Assembly: GCA_017577615.1 (NCBI GenBank)
Contig: PKRE01000001.1
Location: 682,001 to 746,000 of the forward strand
DNA: 64,000 nucleotides
Reading direction: 5' to 3'
From: Gammaproteobacteria bacterium
GTDB taxonomy: Bacteria > Pseudomonadota > Gammaproteobacteria > Steroidobacterales > Steroidobacteraceae
The position numbers and the translations under genes were made by a program. Below the pieces are notes generated by a model that saw only the letters and a program-made list of their open reading frames with translations, was not told the DNA's origin and ran no database searches. Shown here piece by piece: positions 8,157 to 15,767 of this stretch (its first letter is position 1; each line of letters starts with the position of its first letter).

Positions 8157-9239
8157 ATGATGAAGACTGTCGTCGTCGATAAGATCGCCTCGATCACTCA
8201 AGCGCTCAATCTGGGCCGCGAGTTGCGCGTCGCCACGACCGATATCCCGTGTGAAGAAGGGATCGTGCTCGTGGCCGAGATTCTCAACAACAAGTCGACG
8301 TACAACACGCTCGAGCTCACGAGCGGACGCATGGCGAAGCTGTCGAAAGGCGACATCATCGTGGGCGCGCTCGGACATCGCCAGGCGCTGTTCGGCTACT
8401 CGGGGCATCTCCCCAAATCCGTCAAGCCGGGCGATGTGCTTCAAGTGCTGAACATCGGCGGCGTGCTCGGTGTCGTCGACTCGATCAACCCCGAGAAAGG
8501 CCGTCCTTTCGATGCGCGCGTCATCGGCGTCGTGCTGCAATTTCCCTATCTCGGCGAGCGTATCGGCGTACCTGCCCGTGTGGGCTACAAGCGGCTCGAC
8601 CCAAATGCGCGGCTGGATACGCGCGGCGTGCCAGTCGTGGCGCTCGCAGGAACCTGCATGGAAGCCGGCAAGACCGCAGCAGCCTGTGCCATCGTCTCAC
8701 GCATGCGCCATCGCGGCCTGAACGTGCACGCATTCAAGGCAACGGGTGTCTCCTTGCGACGTGACATCCTTGCAATGGAGGATGCTGGCGCCCGCCGCAG
8801 CATGATCTTCACCGATCTCGGCGTCGTCACCACAACCCCGGAGAACGGACCGGCCATCACGCGCGCACTCTTGACGGAGATGGCGCGCGGCGAACCCGAC
8901 GTCATCGTCTTCGAGCTCGGCGACGGGCTGCTGGGCGCATATGGGGTCGAAGCCATTCTCTCGGCGCCCGACATTCGCACCGCACTCACGGCAGTGGTGC
9001 TTTCCGCGAACGACCCAGTCGCGGCATGGGGCGGCGTCAAGCTCTTGCGGGAGCGCTTCGGCATCGAGCCCACGGTGGTAACAGGGCGCGCGACAGACAA
9101 TGCGGTCGGTGTGAACATCATCCGTGAGCAGCTCGGTGTCCCGGCCTATAACGCCATCACGAATGGTGCGGCGCTCGCTGATCACGTGATCGCGGCCATC
9201 GGCCTGAACGACAAGGCGACTGCGGAGGCAGCGGAATGA
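8157..9239 (+). CDS. BioD/DUF1611-like P-loop protein inside the arginine operon, function unknown
   Basis: 360 residues. The C-terminal half carries a P-loop of the spaced BioD type, GTCMEAGKT (about residues 165-173), then the segment HAFKATGVSLRRD and a Walker-B-like stretch VIVFELGDG. This arrangement recalls dethiobiotin synthetase and DUF1611-family NTPases. The N-terminal half (1-160) is beta-rich with many Gly and Val (GDIIVGALGHRQALFGYSG) and was not recognised. The ATG at 8157 follows the argG stop by 41 bp with GGTGG upstream; the stop overlaps the argC ATG (ATGA), so the gene is coupled to argC. By location it should act in arginine synthesis. A role as N-acylglutamate synthase is speculative (see findings). 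Confidence 0.6.
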   Translation: MMKTVVVDKIASITQALNLGRELRVATTDIPCEEGIVLVAEILNNKSTYNTLELTSGRMAKLSKGDIIVGALGHRQALFGYSGHLPKSVKPGDVLQVLNIGGVLGVVDSINPEKGRPFDARVIGVVLQFPYLGERIGVPARVGYKRLDPNARLDTRGVPVVALAGTCMEAGKTAAACAIVSRMRHRGLNVHAFKATGVSLRRDILAMEDAGARRSMIFTDLGVVTTTPENGPAITRALLTEMARGEPDVIVFELGDGLLGAYGVEAILSAPDIRTALTAVVLSANDPVAAWGGVKLLRERFGIEPTVVTGRATDNAVGVNIIREQLGVPAYNAITNGAALADHVIAAIGLNDKATAEAAE

Positions 9240-10294
9240 CACGACTTCCAGTCATTGTTCTGGGCGGCACCGGCTACGTCGCGGGCGAGGTGCTCCGTCT
9301 CGTAGCAAACCATCCACATCTACAGCTGAAAGCCGTATTGTCGGATAGCCAACCCGGCGAGCCTGTGGCGAAATCATTTGCTCATCTTGCTCCGGTCTAC
9401 CCGGACCTGACGTTCTCGAGCCTCGAGGCGATCACGAGCTTGCTCGGCAAGCTGCCCGAGGCGGCAGTCATTTCCGCGGCGCCACACGGCGTGGCCGCCA
9501 AGCTGATCGACGATGTATTGAGCGCGGCCGAGGCGGCAGGCGTGCGGGCACGCGCGTTCGACATCTCGGCCGATTATCGTTACGCGAGCGCAAGTGATTA
9601 CGAGGCCGTCTACAAACGCGCACACGGTGCGCCGGCGCGCATCCCGCAGTTCACGTGCGCGGTGCCGGAACATCTCGAAACGCTCTCCACGCCGCACGTC
9701 GCGCATCCTGGCTGCTTCGCAACCGCAGTCCTGCTCGCGAGCGTGCCGCTCTTGAAGCTCGATCTGATCGAACCGCGTCTGTACGTCACGGGCGTGACTG
9801 GGAGCACTGGATCTGGCCGCACTCCGTCGGCAGGCACCCATCACCCGCAGCGTCATAGTGACTTCTACGCCTACAACCCGCTCGCACACCGCCATGCGCC
9901 GGAGATCGCAGCGCTCGCACGCGCAACCTCGAGCATCGCAGCGGAATTCAACTTCGTGCCTCACTCAGGCCCGTTCGCGCGCGGCATTCATGTCACCGTG
10001 CAGGCGCACCTGCGGCGCGCCATCAAGACACCGGAGCTGCTCGAAGAGCTTGCGCGCTTCTACCGTGGCAAGCCATTCGTGCGCGTGACCGATACGTTGC
10101 CGCGCGTGAAGGATGTGGCGAGCAGCAACTACGCATTCATGAGCGCCGTCGCCAACGGCACGAGCGTCGCGGTGATGTGTGTAATCGACAATCTCGTGAA
10201 AGGTGCAGCAGGCGGCGCGGTGCAATGGCTCAACCGCGCCTATGGATTCGACGAGACCGCAGGATTGAGCGCACCGGCACCGGGTTGGACCTGA
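9236..10294 (+). CDS. argC: N-acetyl(acyl)-gamma-glutamyl-phosphate reductase
   Basis: 352 residues; NADPH-dependent reduction of N-acylglutamyl phosphate to the semialdehyde. The N-terminal Rossmann loop reads VLGGTGYVAGEVLRL. The catalytic cysteine lies in HPGCFATAVL (about residues 157-166), followed by GSTGSGRTPSAG and the histidine-rich stretch HRHAPEI that contributes the catalytic His. Its start overlaps the stop of the preceding P-loop gene. It belongs to the type 1 family of about 345 residues. The acyl group cannot be read from the sequence. Confidence 0.92.
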   Translation: MTRLPVIVLGGTGYVAGEVLRLVANHPHLQLKAVLSDSQPGEPVAKSFAHLAPVYPDLTFSSLEAITSLLGKLPEAAVISAAPHGVAAKLIDDVLSAAEAAGVRARAFDISADYRYASASDYEAVYKRAHGAPARIPQFTCAVPEHLETLSTPHVAHPGCFATAVLLASVPLLKLDLIEPRLYVTGVTGSTGSGRTPSAGTHHPQRHSDFYAYNPLAHRHAPEIAALARATSSIAAEFNFVPHSGPFARGIHVTVQAHLRRAIKTPELLEELARFYRGKPFVRVTDTLPRVKDVASSNYAFMSAVANGTSVAVMCVIDNLVKGAAGGAVQWLNRAYGFDETAGLSAPAPGWT

Positions 10295-10341
10295 TGACGA
10301 GGACCGCGGCTCGCGGATCGCAGCCTGCACCTGGATAAGAG

Positions 10342-11532
10342 ATGAGTACGATGAGCACCCACACATCAGATCAGGCGAAGTCGGCCGGCTCCGAGTGGTC
10401 CGATCACCTTGCGCCCGTCTACGCGCAAGTGCCGCTCGAGATCGTGAACGCGAAAGGTGTCTATCTGCACACGTCCGATGGACGTCGCGTGCTCGATCTA
10501 TACGGCGGTCACGCCGTTGCCGCGCTCGGTTACGACCATCCGCGTTGGGTCGAAGCGCTGGCGACACAAGCACGCGCGCTCTGTTTCCAGAGCAATGCGG
10601 TACCGCTCGAGGTGCGCCGTCGCGCAGCAACCAAGCTGGCGAAGTTCTGCGGGCTTGGTCTGGATACCGTCTTCTTCGTCAACTCTGGCGCGGAAGCAAA
10701 CGAAAACGCGCTCAGGCTCGCATGCAAAGTGACGGGTCGCGGCAAGGTTGTCGCATTGGAGAACGGCTTTCACGGACGCACCGCAGCAGCGGGTGCGGTG
10801 ACATGGGGCGCCGACAAGAAGTGGTATGGCTTTCCGCAGAAGCCGTTCGACGTCTCCTTCATCACACCGGGCGACGTCGACAAGCTGAGCACGCTCATCG
10901 ACGAGCGAACGGCAGCAGTCATTGTCGAGCCGGTGCAAGGCATCGCAGGCGCCGTGGATCTGCCCAAAGCGTTCCTGGAAGCGCTGCGGTCTCGCTGCAC
11001 TGAGACCGGCTCGGTTTTGATCTTCGATGAAGTGCAGTGCGGCGTCGGACGCACCGGCTATCCGTTTGCCGCGAACATGTACGGTGTTCGGCCCGACATC
11101 ATCACCACCGCGAAAGCGCTCGGAGCCGGTTTTCCCGTGTCCGCAGTGCTCGTTTCCGACGACATCGCCGCACACCTGAAGATCGATGCGCTTGGCACCA
11201 CTTTCGGTGGCGGCCCGATGGCGTGCGCGGCGGTCGAAGCGGTGCTCGACGTCATCGAGTCCGAGAATCTGCTGGAGAACGTGCGGCAGCGATCGGCGGA
11301 GATCCGCGCCAAGTGTGTCGTGGGTCCGGTCGTGAGCGTGCAGGGAGCCGGATTGCTTCTGGGACTGCGCACGACGCGCCCAGCCAAGGATGTCCAAGCC
11401 GAGCTGCTGGGGCTCGATATCCTCACGGGCACGAGCGCCGATCCCAACGTAGTGCGCATCCTCGCTCCTTATGTGCTCGAGAGCGAGCACGTCGATCAGT
11501 TGCGTGATGCGCTGGCGAGTCTTGCGAAGTAA
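10342..11532 (+). CDS. argD: Acetylornithine (acylornithine) aminotransferase
   Basis: 396 residues, class III PLP-dependent aminotransferase. Visible features are the N-terminal LDLYGGHAVAALGYDHP substrate segment, NSGAEANENALRLA, the HGRTAAAGAV PLP-stacking region, FDEVQCGVGRTG, and TTAKALGAGFP with the PLP lysine. It converts N-acylglutamate semialdehyde to N-acylornithine with glutamate. Two ATGs lie three codons apart (10342, 10351); the first has AAGAG upstream. It ends 6 bp before the carbamoyltransferase gene. Confidence 0.92.
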   Translation: MSTMSTHTSDQAKSAGSEWSDHLAPVYAQVPLEIVNAKGVYLHTSDGRRVLDLYGGHAVAALGYDHPRWVEALATQARALCFQSNAVPLEVRRRAATKLAKFCGLGLDTVFFVNSGAEANENALRLACKVTGRGKVVALENGFHGRTAAAGAVTWGADKKWYGFPQKPFDVSFITPGDVDKLSTLIDERTAAVIVEPVQGIAGAVDLPKAFLEALRSRCTETGSVLIFDEVQCGVGRTGYPFAANMYGVRPDIITTAKALGAGFPVSAVLVSDDIAAHLKIDALGTTFGGGPMACAAVEAVLDVIESENLLENVRQRSAEIRAKCVVGPVVSVQGAGLLLGLRTTRPAKDVQAELLGLDILTGTSADPNVVRILAPYVLESEHVDQLRDALASLAK

Positions 11533-11538
11533 ACAACT

Positions 11539-12537
11539 ATGAATCGCTTCCTCAACCTAGCTGACTTCCCGCGCGAGCAGATCAAGGATCTGCTCGGATT
11601 GGCCGCGCGCTTGCAACAACACCCACAACCGCAGGCACTGGCCGGCAAGGTGCTGGGCTTGTTGTTCTTGAATCCATCGCTGCGCACGCTCGCTTCGTTT
11701 CAGAGCGCAATGATGCGCCTCGGAGGCAGCGCGGTCGTCATCACGCCTGGTCAGGGCACGTGGCAGATGGAGACGCGCCCGGGCGTCGTCATGAACGGTG
11801 CAGCCGCAGAGCACATACGTGAGGCGGTGCCGGTGCTTGCGTCGTACTGCGATGCGCTTGGCATTCGCATGTTCGCCGAGGGGCGCGATCTTGCCGCCGA
11901 CCTCGCCGAGACGAACTTCCGCATGGTGGCGGACTTGTGCGACAAGCCTCTCGTGAACATGGAGTCGGCTGTCAGCCACCCGTGTCAAGCGTTGGCCGAT
12001 TGGTACACGATGGATGAGCTGCGCGTTCCGGAGCGTGGCAAGTTCGTCCTCACCTGGGTAAACCATCCTCGCCCATTGCCGCTTGCGGTGCCCGCCTCGA
12101 CCGTGCACATGGCCGCCATGCGCGGCATGGAAGTGGTCGTCCTGCGTCCGGAAGGCTTCGCGCTGCCCGAGCCGATCATGGAAAAGGCACGCGAGGCGGC
12201 GCGCGCCTCGGGCGGCACGGTTTACGAAACATCCGACCGCAACGAAGCGCTTGCTGGTGCGCACGTCATCTATGCCAAGGAATGGGGCTCGCCTCAGCAC
12301 TACGGCGATCACGAAGCCGACGCGCGCCTGCGCGCGTCCTTGACCGACTGGTGCGTGAACGAGAGCTGGTTCAAGAACGCGGACCCCGATTGCCGCTTCA
12401 TGCATTGCTTGCCCGTGCGCCGCAACGTGGCAGTCGCGGATGAAGTCCTGGACGGTCCACGCAGCGTGGTCGTTCGCGAGGCATTCAATCGTATGGTGGT
12501 GCAGATGGCGGTGCTGTATCGCCTCTTACGAGGATAG
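11539..12537 (+). CDS. argF': N-acylornithine carbamoyltransferase (N-acetyl- or N-succinylornithine transcarbamylase)
   Basis: 332 residues. It carbamoylates an N-acylated ornithine instead of free ornithine. The carbamoyl-phosphate motif reads SLRT (47-50, STRT in ordinary transcarbamylases). WQMETRPGVVMNG, the EHIREA segment (91-96), NHPRPLP and HCLPVRRN follow the acylornithine subfamily. As I recall the literature, the residue before EHI is Glu (position 92) in acetylornithine enzymes and Pro (position 90) in the Bacteroides succinylornithine enzyme; here it is Ala90. The residue aligned with the carboxylated lysine of the Xanthomonas enzyme also appears to be Ala (RRNVA). Family assignment is firm; acyl specificity is open. 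Confidence 0.88.
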   Translation: MNRFLNLADFPREQIKDLLGLAARLQQHPQPQALAGKVLGLLFLNPSLRTLASFQSAMMRLGGSAVVITPGQGTWQMETRPGVVMNGAAAEHIREAVPVLASYCDALGIRMFAEGRDLAADLAETNFRMVADLCDKPLVNMESAVSHPCQALADWYTMDELRVPERGKFVLTWVNHPRPLPLAVPASTVHMAAMRGMEVVVLRPEGFALPEPIMEKAREAARASGGTVYETSDRNEALAGAHVIYAKEWGSPQHYGDHEADARLRASLTDWCVNESWFKNADPDCRFMHCLPVRRNVAVADEVLDGPRSVVVREAFNRMVVQMAVLYRLLRG

Positions 12538-12542
12538 GCACA

Positions 12543-12616
12543 GGGCTTGAGGCGTGGGGCCTGGGTGGAACAGGAACCTCCTTAAAGTTCCTGGGCCGAG
12601 CCCCAGGCCCAAGCCC
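12543..12616 (+). promoter_or_regulatory. nested hairpin between argF' and argB
   Basis: Outer arms GGGCCTGGG (12557-12565) and CCCAGGCCC (12602-12610) enclose a second perfect hairpin CAGGAAC (12571-12577) / GTTCCTG (12587-12593) with a 9-nt loop. The outer strands are also degenerate 7-bp G-rich units (GGGCTTG, AGGCGTG, GGGCCTG). There is no T-run after the stem. It could partly insulate argB and argH from the upstream part of the operon, or be an mRNA processing or stability element. Confidence 0.45.
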
Positions 12617-12660
12617 CCGCCCTTCAACAGCTAGATTCAGACTTCGAGGAATTCTCACCG

Positions 12661-13584
12661 ATGCTCCGTACCGATCCTTCCGTTGCCGTTCGTGCCCTAC
12701 GCAGCGCGGCGCCCTACATTCGGATGTACAAGGGCAAGGTGTTCGTCATCAAGGCGAGCGGCGGCGTGTTCGGTGATGTGACGTTGACGCGCATGCTCAT
12801 CGAGCAGGTCGCGATCCTGCATCAGGTAGGCATTCGTGTCGTGCTGGTGCACGGAGGAGGTCCGCAGCTGACTCGTGTGCAGGAATCGCTGGGCATCGAG
12901 CCGCGTATCGTCGCGGGTCGTCGCGTCACCGACGAGAAGTCCATCGAAGTCACGAGCATGGTGCTCAACGGGCTCGTCAACACGCAGATCCTCGGGATCT
13001 GCCGTGAGTTCGACATCGCTGCGGTCGGCGTCAGCGGTGTCGATGCTGGGCTCGTGCGCGCACACAAGCGACCGCCCGTGCAGGTCGAAGGCGAGCTGGT
13101 CGACTATGGCTACGTGGGCGATATCGACTTGATCGACGCAAAGGTATTGCAGCAGTTGCTCGAGGACGGCTTGATGCCTGTCGTCAGCCCTGTCTCTGCG
13201 GACGAGAAAGGCACGCTTCTCAACATCAATGCCGATACGGTGGCGGCGGGGATCGGCGCCGCATTGAAAGCGGAAAAGCTCATGCTGTGCACCGGCGCAC
13301 CAGGCATTCTCGAGTCGGTCGACGATCCGCGTTCGATCATCTCCTATACCGACTTGGCGGGTCTGCAGAAGCTGAAGGAACAGGGAAGCTTGAAAGATGG
13401 CATGCTGCCGAAAGCCAAGGCGATCGAAGACGCGATCCGCGGCGGTGTGCGCCGTGTTCACGTGATCTCGTACAAGTCGTCGGACAGCATTCTCGCGGAA
13501 GTCTTCACGAACGAAGGCACGGGCACACTCGTCGTCGAGAACATCAACACGCTGAGCCCGGCCGAGCAGCAGGCCGGAGGATGA
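12661..13584 (+). CDS. argB: N-acetylglutamate kinase
   Basis: 307 residues, amino-acid kinase fold. FVIKASGGVF is the N-terminal phosphate-binding segment and LVHGGGPQL the glycine-rich loop (about residues 62-70). NINADTVAAGIGAALKAEKL lies in the ATP-binding half, and the GSLKDGMLPKAKA segment follows. It phosphorylates N-acylglutamate and is the usual target of arginine feedback. It is the kinase alone, with no C-terminal GNAT domain, unlike the bifunctional synthase/kinase known in Xanthomonas; so the acylglutamate synthase must be supplied elsewhere. Confidence 0.91.
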   Translation: MLRTDPSVAVRALRSAAPYIRMYKGKVFVIKASGGVFGDVTLTRMLIEQVAILHQVGIRVVLVHGGGPQLTRVQESLGIEPRIVAGRRVTDEKSIEVTSMVLNGLVNTQILGICREFDIAAVGVSGVDAGLVRAHKRPPVQVEGELVDYGYVGDIDLIDAKVLQQLLEDGLMPVVSPVSADEKGTLLNINADTVAAGIGAALKAEKLMLCTGAPGILESVDDPRSIISYTDLAGLQKLKEQGSLKDGMLPKAKAIEDAIRGGVRRVHVISYKSSDSILAEVFTNEGTGTLVVENINTLSPAEQQAGG

Positions 13585-13590
13585 CCATGG

Positions 13591-13618
13591 GCTGGAGACT
13601 GGAGACTGGAGACTGGAG
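13591..13618 (+). repeat. perfect heptad repeat, four units of (G/A)CTGGAG
   Basis: Immediately after the argB stop come four consecutive 7-bp units (GCTGGAG, then three ACTGGAG). This is the cleanest example in the window of 7-bp phased repeats placed in intergenic gaps. The rest of the gap to argH shows no other clear element. Confidence 0.75.
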
Positions 13619-13747
13619 CCAGAAGGTGCTACGTGCTCCTGCCGAGCGTCAGGCACCTCACTGCGCTTCAGCATACATTCGCGGCGTCGAGATGCTTGCC
13701 CCAGCGCCCCGCCACCAGCCGCCGGGCGGCCTGCACGGAGCGCAGGC

Positions 13748-14938
13748 ATGACACGCCTATGGGACAAAGGCGCACCGCTCGATGAGCGCGTGCTGCAGTA
13801 CACGGCGGGCGAGGATCATGCGCTCGACAACCGTCTCGTCGCCTACGACGTCAAGGCATCGATCGCGCATGCGGAGATGCTCAATGCGCAAGGGCTGCTG
13901 TCGAACGAGGATTTTGCTGCCATTCGCGACGGGTTGACACAGCTCGCCGCCGAGCACGCGCGCGGCGAATGGCGGGTGTCGTTAGAGCACGAAGATGGGC
14001 AGACGGCGCTCGAGAGCCTGCTCACTGCTCGCATCGGTGAGGCTGGCAAGCGTGTGCACCTCGGCCGTTCACGCAACGATCAGGTGCTCACGGCATTACG
14101 TCTTTACCTGCGCGATGTGATCGACGAGCTTGCGGCGCGCGTGCTCGATGTCGCCGCCGCGCTGGATGCGCTCGCGGCTCGCCAGGGCGATGTCGTGCTG
14201 CCCGGCTATACGCACATGCAGCAGGCGATGCCGAGCTCGGTGGCATTGTGGGCAGGCGGATTTGCGGCTGAGCTGCGCGACGACGCCGAGGCGTTGCAAC
14301 AAGTAAAGCGACGAGTGAACAAGAGCCCACTTGGCTCGGCCGCCGGCTACGGCTCGCCGAACTTGCCGATCGATCGTGAACGCACATGCCGTGCGCTCGG
14401 CTTCGATGCCGTGCACGAGCCAGTCACGGCGGTGCAGCTCTCGCGCGGCAAGGCAGAAGCGCAGCTCGCGTTCGAGATCGCGCTCGTCATGCAGGACGTC
14501 GCCAGGCTCGCGTCCGATTTGCTGCTCTTCTACACGCAGGAGTTCTCCTTCGTCGAATTGCCGGAGGCATTCACGACGGGCTCCTCGATCATGCCGCAAA
14601 AGCGCAACCCCGATGTGTTCGAGCTCATCCGCGCACGCGCAAGTACCGCATTGGCCTCTCTGCTCGAGATCATGACCATCACTGCGAAGCTGCCGTCCGG
14701 CTATCAGCGCGACCTGCAGCTCATCAAGGCGCCTCTGTTTCGCAGCATCGATTCATGTCTCGAGACGCTCGGCATTCTGCCGGCAGCGCTCGAGGGCGTA
14801 CACTTCCGCAAAGAGCGCATCGTGCTCGATCCATCGATCCACGCGGCAGCCCAAGCCAACGAGATGGTGGTCAAGGAAGGCATACCTTTCCGCGAGGCCT
14901 ACAAGCGGGTGAGCGAACAGTTGAAGAAGACACGTTGA
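13748..14938 (+). CDS. argH: Argininosuccinate lyase
   Basis: 396 residues, fumarase/aspartase superfamily. The signature GSSIMPQKRNPD (about residues 278-289) with its catalytic serine loop is intact, as are HLGRSRNDQV and GYTHMQQAMPSS. It splits argininosuccinate to arginine and fumarate, the last step of the pathway. It is shorter than the enterobacterial enzyme (about 457 residues), and the usual EDVH motif reads EDGQTALE; both resemble the shorter ArgH lineage expected with this type of arginine cluster, which is inference. It is the last gene of the arginine operon. Confidence 0.9.
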   Translation: MTRLWDKGAPLDERVLQYTAGEDHALDNRLVAYDVKASIAHAEMLNAQGLLSNEDFAAIRDGLTQLAAEHARGEWRVSLEHEDGQTALESLLTARIGEAGKRVHLGRSRNDQVLTALRLYLRDVIDELAARVLDVAAALDALAARQGDVVLPGYTHMQQAMPSSVALWAGGFAAELRDDAEALQQVKRRVNKSPLGSAAGYGSPNLPIDRERTCRALGFDAVHEPVTAVQLSRGKAEAQLAFEIALVMQDVARLASDLLLFYTQEFSFVELPEAFTTGSSIMPQKRNPDVFELIRARASTALASLLEIMTITAKLPSGYQRDLQLIKAPLFRSIDSCLETLGILPAALEGVHFRKERIVLDPSIHAAAQANEMVVKEGIPFREAYKRVSEQLKKTR

Positions 14939-15010
14939 GGTGTTGAAGTGAGCGCTGGTCACCAGCGCTCGTCGCTCGCGTGTCTTTTCCGACCATCCAC
15001 GACCGCGTTC

Positions 15011-15427
15011 ATGATCTGGTTCCGTCCATATACTCTCGAGCAGATTCGCTTCGATCGCCCTACGCTGGCGAGCCACTTGGGCATCGAGTTCATCGAGCTC
15101 GGCCCGGACTACTTGCGAGGTCGCATGCCGGTCGACGATCGCACGCGCCAGCCGTACGGCATCCTCCATGGCGGCGCGTCGGTGGCGTTGGCCGAGACGC
15201 TCGGCAGCACGGCAGCTGCGCTCGTCATCGATCCCGATCGATATCGCGTGGTCGGGCAAGAAATCAACGCGAATCACGTACGCGCCGTGCAGGACGGCTA
15301 CGTCGTAGGCACGACCCGCCCGCTGCACATCGGCAGGCGCAGCCAAGTCTGGGACATTCGCGTCCTGAACGAGCAGGAGCAGCTGGTGTGCGTCTCGCGG
15401 ATCACCATGGCTGTACTGGAGAAATAG
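15011..15427 (+). CDS. Hotdog-fold acyl-CoA thioesterase (PaaI/MenI/YbdB-like)
   Basis: 138 residues, single hotdog domain. PYGILHGGASVALAETLGS matches the conserved helix of the YbdB/MenI group, in which the His-Gly-Gly and the following Glu form the active site. Such enzymes hydrolyse aryl- or acyl-CoA thioesters; the substrate here is unknown. The frame is open from a GTG at 14948, but the ATG at 15011 gives family length and precedes the first conserved residues. It follows argH by 72 bp and may be read through with it. Confidence 0.82.
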   Translation: MIWFRPYTLEQIRFDRPTLASHLGIEFIELGPDYLRGRMPVDDRTRQPYGILHGGASVALAETLGSTAAALVIDPDRYRVVGQEINANHVRAVQDGYVVGTTRPLHIGRRSQVWDIRVLNEQEQLVCVSRITMAVLEK

Positions 15428-15485
15428 CGCGAATGCACGACACGCGCGCATCCAGCATCCGGGCTCGAGCGGCTATACTGCCGTC

Positions 15486-15767
15486 ATGCATTCTCGGCGG
15501 CACAGACTCAACTCGGTAGCGCTGCTTGCGCTTTGCCTTTCCGCTTGTGGCCAAACCGGGCCGCTCTATCTCCCCGAGCGCACTGATCCGGTGAGCGTTC
15601 CACCTGCCGCTGCCTCCGGTGCAGCCGAAACGGAGGAAACACAACATGAGAGGCAGCAACGCAGTCGCCGTGGGACTCACGACGCACCCGCGAGCGACAC
15701 ACACACGCCGGTAAACCAGCCCGATCCGGCTCAACCATCGCAATCGCCACCGTCGGACAATCGATGA
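15486..15767 (+). CDS. lptM: LptM-like small lipoprotein
   Basis: 93 residues. A short signal peptide ends in a lipobox LSAC (Cys about residue 18), directly followed by GQTGPLYLP, the conserved mature start of LptM (YifL), which associates with the LptD-LptE translocon and helps LptD mature. The remainder is a low-complexity Pro/Thr/Gln/Asp tail. LptM genes commonly sit next to lysA-dapF; here the stop instead overlaps the polA ATG (ATGA), an unusual partner. Likely anchored to the inner leaflet of the outer membrane. Confidence 0.75.
   Translation: MHSRRHRLNSVALLALCLSACGQTGPLYLPERTDPVSVPPAAASGAAETEETQHERQQRSRRGTHDAPASDTHTPVNQPDPAQPSQSPPSDNR

Noticed and set aside
13591..13618. CRISPR or VNTR fragment
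   Set aside because: Units are 7 bp without spacers; treated as part of the heptad pattern.
12697..13803. Minus-strand frame of 368 codons opposite argB
   Set aside because: Antisense to argB, with residue composition typical of reverse-strand shadows.
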